From: Nitrospira bacterium HGW-Nitrospira-1
GTDB taxonomy: Bacteria; Nitrospirota; Thermodesulfovibrionia; Thermodesulfovibrionales; UBA6898
DNA length: 23,073 nt
Reading direction: 5' to 3'
NCBI GenBank assembly: GCA_002839535.1
Contig: PGYF01000004.1
Coordinates: 11,588 to 34,660 of the forward strand
Part shown: piece by piece, positions 14,176-23,030 of the stretch
Position numbering within the stretch: the stretch's first letter is position 1
Layout: each line of letters begins with the position of its first letter
The notes under the pieces: model-generated
The model's input: only the letters and a program-made list of their open reading frames with translations
What the model was told of the DNA's origin: nothing
Databases searched by the model: none
Translations under genes and position numbers: made by a program

Positions 14176-15175
14176 TGGTAAGTTTCCCCTCTAACCCTGG
14201 TGTTGTATGAATAGCTCCTTTGTCGTTGATTATCATAGCATCCATACCCATTTTTTTCGCAAGCTCTAATCCTTTTTCAGGGCCAAGTATGAAAAGAGCG
14301 GTTGAAAAGCCGTCGGCTATAGCGCCTTCATCAGAAATTACGCTTACACTCCGGCAGGCGCTTGCAGGATAGCCTGTTTGCGGCGTCAGCAGGTGATGAA
14401 ACCTCCGGCCGTCCATAATAAAATATCGCTCATAATCCCCTGAAGTTGAAATTGCCTTGCCGCTGAGTTGGATTCTGGCGATTAGCTCATCGTCATTGCT
14501 TTTTTGGCGGGGGTTTTTAATGCCAACGACCCACGGTTTTTTGTCAGGCTTTAAGCCAAAGGCCTTTATGTCGCCGGCAACTGCAACAAGACCGGCGCTT
14601 ATCCCTTTTTGCTTAAGGGCTTGCACCGCAAGATCAGCAGCATATCCTTTTGCGATACCGCCCAGATCAAGAAGCATATTTTTCTTTTTGAGAAATACCG
14701 TGGATTTTCCCCTGTCAATAATAATGTTTTTGTAATTAACGAGTGGAAGATTTTTTTTGATTTCGGCATCGGAAGGTTTTGTTTTATTTAAAAAATCCCA
14801 TAGTTTTATTTCAGGTCCTATCGTAGGGTCGAAGGCCCCTCCTGATTTTTCAGAGACAAAGAGCGCTTTTTCCATGACATCCAGGGTTTCTGGAGATACC
14901 CTGACCGCACGTATTCCCGCGTTTCTGTTGATAGCTGATAATTCGCTCTCATCAGAAAAAAAATTGACCAGATTTCCAAATCTCTCGATAACATCGAAGG
15001 AATTTTCTATGGCAATATCAGCCGTGTCTTGAGAATCTGCTGTTACGGTGATAGTAACAAAAGTATCCAGCAGGGCCTTGCTTTTCTTGTACGATGAGGG
15101 CTGATGAGGTGAGCAGGAACCTATGAGCAGGCATAAGAACAGGAGAAGAGACAGAAATAATTTGTAATGCCCCAT
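14159..15175 (-). CDS. apbE: FAD:protein FMN transferase ApbE, lipoprotein
   Basis: ApbE moves FMN from FAD to a Thr of periplasmic or membrane flavoproteins (such as Rnf or Nqr subunits). The 338 residues from ATG 15175 begin with a lipoprotein signal (MGHYKLF, hydrophobic run, LIGSC with Cys about 21). Then come DTFVTITV, FFSDESELSAINRN, SGGAFDPTIGPEIKLWDF and LLDLGGIAKGYAADLAVQ. AISTSGDYERYF, HHLLTPQTGYPA and the flavin/metal site SDEGAIADGFSTALF complete the domain. An upstream in-frame extension to 15286 gives a poor start and disrupts the signal, so it is rejected; AAGGAG lies 13 bases before the ATG, further than usual. No flavoprotein substrate gene is in the window. It overlaps the NusG-II gene by 17 bases. 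Confidence 0.95.
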   Translation of the reverse strand: MGHYKLFLSLLLFLCLLIGSCSPHQPSSYKKSKALLDTFVTITVTADSQDTADIAIENSFDVIERFGNLVNFFSDESELSAINRNAGIRAVRVSPETLDVMEKALFVSEKSGGAFDPTIGPEIKLWDFLNKTKPSDAEIKKNLPLVNYKNIIIDRGKSTVFLKKKNMLLDLGGIAKGYAADLAVQALKQKGISAGLVAVAGDIKAFGLKPDKKPWVVGIKNPRQKSNDDELIARIQLSGKAISTSGDYERYFIMDGRRFHHLLTPQTGYPASACRSVSVISDEGAIADGFSTALFILGPEKGLELAKKMGMDAMIINDKGAIHTTPGLEGKLTIERNH

Positions 15176-15301
15176 AAAAATACTAAAACTCCTTAAGGTA
15201 TTTGTTAGTAAGTTTAAAATAAATGTCCGTAATTTTAAAAGTAAGAGAAGAGAACGCAGGCATTCATCTGGTCGAGCCCCAATCATTTTTCTGTCGGGAG
15301 A

Positions 15302-17818
15302 TTAAATGGCTTTTCCGAGTTTGGATTTAAGAAACATTCCGGTGGAGGATGCAGGGTTATTGATAATGTCTTCCGGGGCGCCCTGCGCGATCAGGTGCCC
15401 TCCATTTTCCCCTCCTTCCGGTCCTAAATCTATAAGGTAGTCTGCTGACTTTATAACATCCAGATTATGTTCTATGACTATTACGGTGTTCCCCTGATCT
15501 ACGAGCATATTGATAATGTCGAGAAGCCTTTGGATGTCGGAAAAATGGAGGCCTGTAGTCGGCTCATCCAGAATATAGAGGGTATTGCCTGTAGATTTTT
15601 TACCCAGTTCCCGCGAGAGCCTGATCCTTTGAGACTCACCGCCTGAGAGTGTAAGCGCAGATTGACCGAGTTGGAGATAGCCCAGGCCGATGTCTTCAAG
15701 CACCAACAGTTTTCTTCGAATCCTGGGGATGTTTTCAAAGAATTTCAATGCTTCAGTTATCGTCATATCAAGGACTTCTGCGATATTTTTTCCCTTGAAT
15801 TTGATTTCGAGCGTTTCATTATTGTATCTTCTCCCTTTGCAGCTGTCGCATAGTATGTATACATCGGGCAGAAAATGCATTTCTACTTTAATTAATCCGT
15901 TGCCATGACATGCTTCACATCTTCCACCTGGGAGATTAAAGCTGAATCTGGATTGTGAATACCCCCTTATTTTTGAATCCTGAAGAAGTGAAAAAAGCTC
16001 TCTGATTAAAGAGAAAAAACCGGTATAGGTTGCAGGGTTCGATCTTGGCGTACGGCCAATAGGCGCCTGATCAACGCTGATAACCCGGTCAATGGGATTC
16101 AACCCCTCTATGGCCCTGTATTTTCCATGCAAGAGAAGCTTGTTGGCCGGCAGGCGGGAGAGGTTTTTATAGGCGGCTTCATAGAGTATATCGAAAACCA
16201 ATGTGCTTTTTCCTGAGCCGGAAACACCGGTAACACAGGTAAACAGTTTAAGAGGTATTTTTACATCAATATTTTTCAGGTTATGTTCGGATGCGCCCTG
16301 TATGTCAATAAAATCCCCGGGCTTTCTTCTTTTTGCGGGAGTTGCGATAGAGAGGGATCTGTTGAGATATTGGCCTGTAAGGGATTTAACATTATGTTTT
16401 ATCTCATCAGGAGTCCCTTCTGCTGTAACCCATCCGCCTTTTATCCCTGCGCCCGGTCCCATATCAATAATGTGGTCTGCCCAATTGATGGTTTCTTCAT
16501 CATGTTCAACAACGATAATTGTATTGCCGGCATTCCTTATGTCGGAGAGACTTTCCAGCAGCTTGCCGCAGTCTTTTGGATGGAGACCGATGCTGGGTTC
16601 ATCCAGGACATACAAAACTCCGGTTAAAGACGAGCCCATCTGTGCGGCAAGACGCACCCGTTGAGATTCACCTCCGGAGAGTGTCAGGGATGGCCTGTCC
16701 AATGTCAGATATCCGAGGCCGACATGGGTTAAAAACGAGAGCCTGTCTTTTACTTCTTTCAGTATTCTCGATGCGATTATATTTTCCCGCTCTGTCAATA
16801 CGATATTTTCCAGAAAAGAGACGGCGTTTTTTACCGACGTCCGGCAGAATTCTCCGATATGCATACCTTGAAATATTACGCTTAAGGCCTCTTTGCGGAG
16901 CCTGAAACCGTTGCATGTTTTACAGCGCTGCTGTTGGAATATCTCTGTCGAGTCTTCCTCAATACCCTCAAACCCAAGGCCATTGCATGCAGGACAGGCC
17001 CCGTTTGAACTGTTAAAAGAAAAGAATCTCGGGTTTATATCAGGGTAACTTATACCGCATTTGAGGCAGGCAGCGGTTTTCGAAAAGATAATATCTTTAT
17101 TCTTATCAACAAGGTTGACGACAAGGGTATCAGCGTATTTGAATGAAGTCTCAAGCGCCTCTGTGAGCTGTTTTTCAATCTCATTTTTTATGATGAGTCT
17201 GTCCATGACTATTTCGATAGTATGCCGTTTTTTTTTCTCCAGTATGACATCCTGCGTGAGATCAGTCATTTTATTGTCTATTCTGGCCCTGACGAATCCC
17301 TCGCTGCGCATTTCCTGAAGCTCTTTGCGATAGTTTCCTTTTCGGTCTTTTACTATTGGCGCAAGCAGTTGAATTCTGGTATTTTCAGGCAAGGACAATA
17401 TTGCATTGAGAATATTTTTCGATTCCTGAGTCGAAATTTCAGACCCGCAGTTGTAACAAAACGGTTTCCCCAGGCGTGTGTAAAGAACTCGCAGATAATC
17501 ATAAATTTCCGTTATTGTGCCCAGTGTTGAGCGGGGGCTTCTGCCGACGGTTTTCTGGTTGATGGCAATGGAAGGAGAAAGGCCTTCAATATAATCAATA
17601 TCAGGCTTCTGCATCTGCTCCAAAAATTGTCTTGAATATGCGGACAGGCTCTCGACATAACGTCTTTGCCCCTCTGCAAAAATTGTGTCTATCGCAAGAG
17701 ATGATTTGCCGGATCCGGACGGCCCTGTTATTACCGTGATTGCATCTCTTGGGATAGAGACGTCGATATTTTTAAGGTTGTGCTCCCGGGCGCCCTTGAT
17801 CAGGATAAATTTCTGCAT
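15302..17818 (-). CDS. uvrA: Excinuclease ABC subunit A (short form, no insertion domain)
   Basis: UvrA is the damage-recognition ATPase of nucleotide excision repair. The 838 residues contain two ABC modules: Walker A at 32-39 (GPSGSGKS) and 531-538 (GVSGSGKS), signatures LTLSGGESQR at 378 and 722, and Walker B at VLDEPSIGLH and ILDEPTTGLH. The UvrB-binding region (about 121-245) is present, so it is not the UvrA2 type. Zinc motifs are C251/C254 with C275/C278, C299/C302, and C634/C637 with C657/C660. Usual UvrA proteins are about 940 residues. Here GLGFEG (281-286) is joined to the CKTC motif at 299 by only about 13 residues, where about 100 are expected. That gap is the insertion domain. 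The frame is otherwise clean. The ATG at 17818 has only a weak GAG upstream. Confidence 0.96.
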   Translation of the reverse strand: MQKFILIKGAREHNLKNIDVSIPRDAITVITGPSGSGKSSLAIDTIFAEGQRRYVESLSAYSRQFLEQMQKPDIDYIEGLSPSIAINQKTVGRSPRSTLGTITEIYDYLRVLYTRLGKPFCYNCGSEISTQESKNILNAILSLPENTRIQLLAPIVKDRKGNYRKELQEMRSEGFVRARIDNKMTDLTQDVILEKKKRHTIEIVMDRLIIKNEIEKQLTEALETSFKYADTLVVNLVDKNKDIIFSKTAACLKCGISYPDINPRFFSFNSSNGACPACNGLGFEGIEEDSTEIFQQQRCKTCNGFRLRKEALSVIFQGMHIGEFCRTSVKNAVSFLENIVLTERENIIASRILKEVKDRLSFLTHVGLGYLTLDRPSLTLSGGESQRVRLAAQMGSSLTGVLYVLDEPSIGLHPKDCGKLLESLSDIRNAGNTIIVVEHDEETINWADHIIDMGPGAGIKGGWVTAEGTPDEIKHNVKSLTGQYLNRSLSIATPAKRRKPGDFIDIQGASEHNLKNIDVKIPLKLFTCVTGVSGSGKSTLVFDILYEAAYKNLSRLPANKLLLHGKYRAIEGLNPIDRVISVDQAPIGRTPRSNPATYTGFFSLIRELFSLLQDSKIRGYSQSRFSFNLPGGRCEACHGNGLIKVEMHFLPDVYILCDSCKGRRYNNETLEIKFKGKNIAEVLDMTITEALKFFENIPRIRRKLLVLEDIGLGYLQLGQSALTLSGGESQRIRLSRELGKKSTGNTLYILDEPTTGLHFSDIQRLLDIINMLVDQGNTVIVIEHNLDVIKSADYLIDLGPEGGENGGHLIAQGAPEDIINNPASSTGMFLKSKLGKAI

Positions 17819-17830
17819 AGCTCAATATTT

Positions 17831-17860
17831 ACTATAGCTCAATGGACGCTGATAAGTTAA
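17831..17860 (-). promoter_or_regulatory. Possible uvrA promoter
   Basis: Minus strand TTAACT (17855-17860), an 18-base spacer and TATAGT (17831-17836), 13 bases ahead of the uvrA ATG. The match is moderate and the leader would be short. No LexA-type box was recognised. A TATAAT on the plus strand at 17881-17886 could serve the divergent ubiA gene but has no good -35. Confidence 0.3.
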
Positions 17861-17981
17861 TCCGACGGGATGAATGCATTTATAATACCGTCAGCTTTTC
17901 CGGAATTATGTAACTTTCATGATAGGTGTAGTAACATATCGGATGCATTCGATCGAAAAAACAGGAAGACCGGAAAGGAAC

Positions 17982-18842
17982 ATGAACACAATAATAAATA
18001 AAATATCGGTTTATTTAAGGATGATTAAGTTTCCCCATTCGGTGTTTGCCCTTCCGTTTGCCTTTACTTCTGCCGTAATAGCTGCATCGGGAATTCCGGA
18101 CCTAATGCAGATTGTATGGATAGCGATTGCGATGGTGGGAGCAAGGTCAGGCGCCATGGGCCTCAACAGGATTATCGACAGGCAAATCGACAGCGCAAAC
18201 CCTCGTACATCCGGGCGTGAAATCCCGCGCTGCGCAATCAGTGTTTTTGCAGCAGTTCTTTTGGTCATTGTTTCTTTTATTTTTTTGGCGCTTGCGGCAT
18301 ATATGCTTAATCCCTTGTGCCTGAAGCTGTCTCCTGTGGCGATTGCTGTCCTTATTATTTATTCCTATACGAAACGATTCACCTGGATGTCTCATTTTGT
18401 CCTTGGTCTTGCAATATCTGCTGCGCCTCTTGGCGCATGGATGGCAGTGAAGGGGTCTTTTGATATTGAGATTATTCCGCTTGGCGCTGCCGTAATTTTC
18501 TGGTTGGCCGGCTTTGATGTGTTATACGCATTACAGGATATTGATTTTGACAGAAAATACGGCCTTTATTCGATACCGAAAAGATTTGGCGTCAGGAAAT
18601 CAATTTATTTTTCCAAAATATTTCATATAACAAGCTTTCTCCTGCTTGTTGCAAGCGGTGTGATATTTAAACTGGGCGGTTTATACTGGACTGGAATGTT
18701 TCTGACAGCAGGGCTTTTTCTCTATGAACATTCCCTGATTAAGGTTGATGATCTCAGCAGACTCAATATCGCTTTTTTTAATATGAACGGATATATCAGC
18801 ATGACTGTATTTATCTTTACCATGATGGATTATATGGTATGA
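17982..18842 (+). CDS. ubiA: UbiA-family prenyltransferase (4-hydroxybenzoate type)
   Basis: Membrane enzyme that attaches a polyprenyl chain to an aromatic quinone precursor. The 286 residues have about eight hydrophobic helices and both Asp-rich motifs: GLNRIIDRQIDSANPRTSGR (N-x3-D-x3-D) and ALQDIDFDRKYGLYSIPKRFG. The start is uncertain: ATG 17982 with GGAAAGGA just upstream is preferred, while ATGs at 17919 and 17943 in the same frame lack ribosome sites. It shares ATGA with ubiX, which starts at 18839. It is divergent from uvrA. In bacteria without ubiquinone, such a pair more often serves menaquinone synthesis by the futalosine route (MqnP type); the substrate cannot be decided here. Confidence 0.93.
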   Translation: MNTIINKISVYLRMIKFPHSVFALPFAFTSAVIAASGIPDLMQIVWIAIAMVGARSGAMGLNRIIDRQIDSANPRTSGREIPRCAISVFAAVLLVIVSFIFLALAAYMLNPLCLKLSPVAIAVLIIYSYTKRFTWMSHFVLGLAISAAPLGAWMAVKGSFDIEIIPLGAAVIFWLAGFDVLYALQDIDFDRKYGLYSIPKRFGVRKSIYFSKIFHITSFLLLVASGVIFKLGGLYWTGMFLTAGLFLYEHSLIKVDDLSRLNIAFFNMNGYISMTVFIFTMMDYMV

Positions 18843-19432
18843 AAAAATATGTTTTTGCCATAGCCGGCGCTACCGGTTCTGTTATCGGTATAAGGGTTTT
18901 GCAGGAGATCGTTAAGATAGCGGAAGTTCATCTTCTTATATCTTCACAGGCCTTTTCGATTATCCGTCAGGAAACCGGGCTTGACTGGCGCTGTGTTACT
19001 GAAGAAGATGTGCAGGGCAAGGTCAGGAAGTCTTTACATTCGGAGAACATTCATTATTATCATGAAATGAACCTTTATGCCCCGTCCTCCAGCGGCTCCT
19101 TCAAGACAGACGGGATGTTTATTGTCCCCTGTTCAATGAAAACCCTCTCCGGCATTGCAAACGGATATACGGAAAACCTCATACAAAGGGCTGCTGATGT
19201 GACGATAAAAGAGGGAAGACAACTGGTGATCTCGCCGCGGGAGACGCCTTTCAGCGCTATTCATCTTGAAAACATGTTGAAGCTGGCAAGGCTGGGAGTG
19301 AGGATAGCGCCGCCTGTTATGGGGTTTTATCACGGGCCGCAGACTATTGAAGATATGGTGGATTTCGCTGCAGGGAAGATTCTTGACCTAATGGGAATTG
19401 AACACGATATTTTCAGAAGATGGGACAAATAA
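18839..19432 (+). CDS. ubiX: Flavin prenyltransferase UbiX
   Basis: UbiX joins dimethylallyl phosphate to FMN, making the prenylated FMN used by UbiD-type decarboxylases. The 197 residues have the FMN-site motifs AGATGSVIGIRVL near the N-terminus, PSSSGSFKTDGMFIVPCSMKTLSGIANG and the C-terminal VISPRETPFSAIHLENMLKLA. Its ATG overlaps the ubiA stop (ATGA), so the two are coupled. No ubiD gene is in the window. It converges on lolD, with 68 bases between stops and no clear terminator (only a weak AACGC/GCGTT stem). Confidence 0.97.
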   Translation: MKKYVFAIAGATGSVIGIRVLQEIVKIAEVHLLISSQAFSIIRQETGLDWRCVTEEDVQGKVRKSLHSENIHYYHEMNLYAPSSSGSFKTDGMFIVPCSMKTLSGIANGYTENLIQRAADVTIKEGRQLVISPRETPFSAIHLENMLKLARLGVRIAPPVMGFYHGPQTIEDMVDFAAGKILDLMGIEHDIFRRWDK

Positions 19433-19500
19433 AGGCTTCACAGTTCAACGACAAAGCCAACGCAGGCAGCGTTTGAATGCGACTCCGTATCAGGCAAGGG

Positions 19501-20172
<672 letters not shown>

Positions 20173-20188
20173 ATACTAAATTATGCTC

Positions 20189-21418
20189 CTATTCATATCT
20201 CAGCGGTTCTACCGGATCCAGCTTTGCCGCCTGCCAGGCAGGGTATATGGTTGCAAGAAAGGTGATTGTGATTGCGGACAGCGATACGGTGATAAAATCA
20301 AACAGGTTCATCCTGACTGGGAGATGGCTCAAATAATAGACGTCAGCAGGAAGTTTTATCAGCTGCCAGGTATTGAGGATATAACTTAGGCCGAATCCGC
20401 CCAGTACCCCGGTCGTCGTCCCTATAAGGCCTATGAATAATCCCTGGATAATGAAAATAGCCATGATTGACTTATTGGTTGCCCCTATGGCCTTCAGTAT
20501 CGCGATCTCCCTGCTTTTTTCTATGACATTCATAATGAGGTTACTGATGATATTGAATGAGGCGACAAGTATTATCAGGACGAGGATAACAAACATCGCA
20601 AACTTTTCGAGCTTCAGGGCCGAAAAAAGGTTTTTGTTCATCTGCATCCAGTCCATAATATAGTAGGGGAAGCCCAGTTTTTCCTGCAGGCGTTTTTTTA
20701 TTTCAGGCGCCTTGTAGATATCCTGCACCCTGACCTCAATACCTGAGATTGTGCTGCCCATGCCAAAGAAGTCCTGCGCTGATTTGATATTTGTTAAGGC
20801 AAGGCTTGAGTCATATTCGAACATGCCGATCTCGAATATCGCAATAACCCTGAATTGTTTGATCTTCGGAAGTATTCCCATAGGGCCAATCTCGCCCAGC
20901 GGAGAGACTATATTGATTTTATCGTTGATGAAGACCCCAAGGCTGGACGCCAGTTCTTTCCCTAATATAACGCCTGGGATATCGCCTTCCTTCGACAGTC
21001 TTTTAAAGTCGCCGTCTTTGATATGGGAGAGGATTTCGGTTGTTTTTAACTCAGTATCCGGGTTTATTCCACGCAGAAAAACACCGTGTGTCCTGTTGCC
21101 GGAAGATACCATTACCTGTCCGAGGACAAACGGCGCATAGGAAATTATGTCCTTCTCACCTTTGAGCTTTTCAGCCGCCTTTTCATAGTCCTGTATGGCC
21201 CCTTTATAATCCCTGATGATAATATGGGCATTGGCCCCGAGGATTTTCTTCTGCAGGTCCTGATGGAATCCACTCATTACTGATAAAACCACAAGCAGCG
21301 CCATGACGCCGATTGCGACCCCGCCGATGGATATTGCGGTGGTCACAGAGACAGCGCGGTATTTTTTCTTTGATTTCAGATAGCGCATGGCTATGAAAAT
21401 TTCGTAGGGGAGTTTCAT
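20189..21418 (-). CDS. lolC: Lipoprotein-releasing system permease (LolC/LolE family)
   Basis: A 409-residue inner-membrane permease with one N-terminal helix (about 28-50, IGGVAIGVMALLVVLSVMSGF). A large periplasmic domain follows (about 51-270), then three C-terminal helices. EIAILKAIGATNKSIMAIFIIQG is the FtsX-domain motif, and it ends AAKLDPVEPLRYE, as LolC and LolE do. Only one permease gene is present here, so it may work as a homodimer or LolF-like form, or a partner may lie elsewhere. LolC and LolE cannot be separated by eye. It begins 9 bases after lysS with a weak ribosome site. Confidence 0.93.
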   Translation of the reverse strand: MKLPYEIFIAMRYLKSKKKYRAVSVTTAISIGGVAIGVMALLVVLSVMSGFHQDLQKKILGANAHIIIRDYKGAIQDYEKAAEKLKGEKDIISYAPFVLGQVMVSSGNRTHGVFLRGINPDTELKTTEILSHIKDGDFKRLSKEGDIPGVILGKELASSLGVFINDKINIVSPLGEIGPMGILPKIKQFRVIAIFEIGMFEYDSSLALTNIKSAQDFFGMGSTISGIEVRVQDIYKAPEIKKRLQEKLGFPYYIMDWMQMNKNLFSALKLEKFAMFVILVLIILVASFNIISNLIMNVIEKSREIAILKAIGATNKSIMAIFIIQGLFIGLIGTTTGVLGGFGLSYILNTWQLIKLPADVYYLSHLPVRMNLFDFITVSLSAITITFLATIYPAWQAAKLDPVEPLRYE

Positions 21419-21427
21419 GAAATCCCG

Positions 21428-22903
21428 TTATTTTTCCGGCTTCAACTGAGGGAAGAGCACAACATCGCGTATGGAGTGTGAATTTGTCAGCAGCATGACT
21501 AACCTGTCGATGCCTATTCCTTCGCCGGCAGCAGGGGGCATACCTATTTCCAAAGCCCTTATGAAATCTTCATCCATTTCATGGGCTTCATCATCGCCGG
21601 CCTCTTTGGCCCTGACCTGTTCAAGAAAACGCTCTCTCTGGTCAAAGGGGTCATTCAGTTCAGAGAAGGCATTGGCAATCTCTCTGGCAGAGATAAAGAG
21701 TTCAAACCTCTCGACTAAGGCAGGGTTGTCGGCTTTTCTTTTGGCCAGAGGAGATAGCTCAACAGGATGATCAATGATAAAGGTCGGCTGTATCAGGAAG
21801 GGTTCGACCTTTTCCTTGAAGATCTCATCGAGTATTTTGCCCATTGATGAACCGTTAGGAATATCGATTTTATTGGCCTGTGCCCATGATTTTGCCTTTT
21901 CCACGCCTGTAAATACTTCAGAGGGGACGCCGTTTTTTTCGAGCGCCTCGATCATCGGGATTCTTGGCCATGGAGGGGTGAGATCAATCTCTGTATCGCC
22001 ATAGGGTATCTTCAGTGAACCTACGGCCTTCATGGCTGCATAAGAAAAAAGCTCTTCCGTCAGGGACATGAGGAAGTTATAGTCCCTGTAAGCGATGTAG
22101 AATTCGAGCATTGAAAATTCAGGGTTGTGCCTTGTCGATATGCCTTCATTCCTGAAATTCCTGTTCAGTTCATAAACCCTCTCGTATCCGCCGACAAGGA
22201 GTCTTTTGAGGTACAGTTCCGGCGCTATCCTGAGATACAGATCAATGCCGAGTGCATTGTGGTATGTCTTGAACGGCTTGGCGGTTGCGCCGCCCGGTAT
22301 CTGGTGCATCATGGGAGTTTCCACTTCTATAAACCCCCTGGCCTCGAGAAAATCCCTTACAGCTCTTATGATGATGCTTCTCTTTGCAAAGTTTTCCCTG
22401 ACCTCCGGGTTCACGATAAGGTCTATATAGCGCTGCCTGTATCGTGTCTCGATGTCCTTCAGCCCATGCCATTTTTCAGGCAGTGGACGGATAGACTTTG
22501 TAAGGAGGCTGAGGTTTTCAACCTCAACAGTCAGTTCATTTGTCCTTGTCCTGAAGAGCCGGCCTTTTATGCCGATGATATCCCCGATATCGAGTTTTTT
22601 CAGCAGGTTGTGCTTTTCGCCAAGCACGTCCCTTTTGAGGTATATCTGAATTTTTCCCGAACTGTCCTGTATATGCGCAAAGGCTGCCTTGCCGAAATCC
22701 CTCATGGTCATAATCCTTCCGGCGAGAGAGCAGGTGATGCGTTCCGACTCAAGGGCTTCCTTGGTTATTTCGGCATATTTATTCTGCAGCTCTGAGGCAT
22801 GATCGGACGCCTCAAAGGGGTCTCCATAGGGCTTTATTCCCATCTCTTTGAGATCACTGACTTTTTTAATCCTTTGCTCGATAAGTTCGTTTATTTCTTC
22901 CAC
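21428..22903 (-). CDS. lysS: Lysyl-tRNA synthetase, class II
   Basis: Charges tRNA-Lys in the cytoplasm. The 491 residues have the N-terminal anticodon-binding OB fold (SLAGRIMTMRDFGKAAFAHI, GDIIGIKGRLFRT) and the class II core. Motif 1 is FLEARGFIEVETPMM, motif 2 is RNFRNEGISTRHNPEFSMLE and motif 3 is GEGIGIDRLVMLL. GGATAKPF and IAPELYLKRLLVGG are also standard. The start is GTG 22903 with GAGGT 4-5 bases upstream. A TTG at 22930 in frame sits on the -10 box and is rejected. First gene of the lysS-lolC/E-lolD operon. Length and motifs are normal. Confidence 0.97.
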   Translation of the reverse strand: MEEINELIEQRIKKVSDLKEMGIKPYGDPFEASDHASELQNKYAEITKEALESERITCSLAGRIMTMRDFGKAAFAHIQDSSGKIQIYLKRDVLGEKHNLLKKLDIGDIIGIKGRLFRTRTNELTVEVENLSLLTKSIRPLPEKWHGLKDIETRYRQRYIDLIVNPEVRENFAKRSIIIRAVRDFLEARGFIEVETPMMHQIPGGATAKPFKTYHNALGIDLYLRIAPELYLKRLLVGGYERVYELNRNFRNEGISTRHNPEFSMLEFYIAYRDYNFLMSLTEELFSYAAMKAVGSLKIPYGDTEIDLTPPWPRIPMIEALEKNGVPSEVFTGVEKAKSWAQANKIDIPNGSSMGKILDEIFKEKVEPFLIQPTFIIDHPVELSPLAKRKADNPALVERFELFISAREIANAFSELNDPFDQRERFLEQVRAKEAGDDEAHEMDEDFIRALEIGMPPAAGEGIGIDRLVMLLTNSHSIRDVVLFPQLKPEK

Positions 22904-22929
22904 AATTACCTCTAAAGTTTTGATTTTCA

Positions 22930-22959
22930 ATTATAAGTTAGTGTGTTTTTTTATTGCAA
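22930..22959 (-). promoter_or_regulatory. Promoter of the lysS operon
   Basis: Minus strand TTGCAA (22954-22959), an 18-base spacer and a perfect TATAAT (22930-22935), 26 bases ahead of the lysS GTG. The start site would fall near 22922, leaving a leader that includes the GAGGT ribosome site. Confidence 0.8.
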
Positions 22960-22982
22960 GTCCGCTATTTTTTCTTGTTACG

Positions 22983-23030
22983 CCAATTTAGAAATGTCCG
23001 CTTTTTACCAATTTAGAAATGTCCGCTTTT
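22983..23030. repeat. Tandem 23 bp repeat, probable IS end
   Basis: The sequence CCAATTTAGAAATGTCCGC plus TTTT occurs at 22983-23005 and again, identical, at 23008-23030, with a 25-base period. GTCCGCTATTTTTT nearby (22960-22973) may be a third, decayed copy. Repeated binding sites at an edge suggest the terminus of a mobile element extending right of the window; no transposase is visible here. Confidence 0.6.

Noticed and set aside
16925..16970. A frameshift or pseudogene explanation for the short UvrA
   Set aside because: The frame is uninterrupted, with both flanking zinc motifs intact, so the missing domain is a clean in-frame absence.
19470..19490. Bidirectional terminator between ubiX and lolD
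   Set aside because: The only stem (AACGC/GCGTT) is 5 bp with no T run on either side.
22983..23030. Start of a CRISPR array
   Set aside because: Only two units separated by 2 bases, no spacers, no cas gene.
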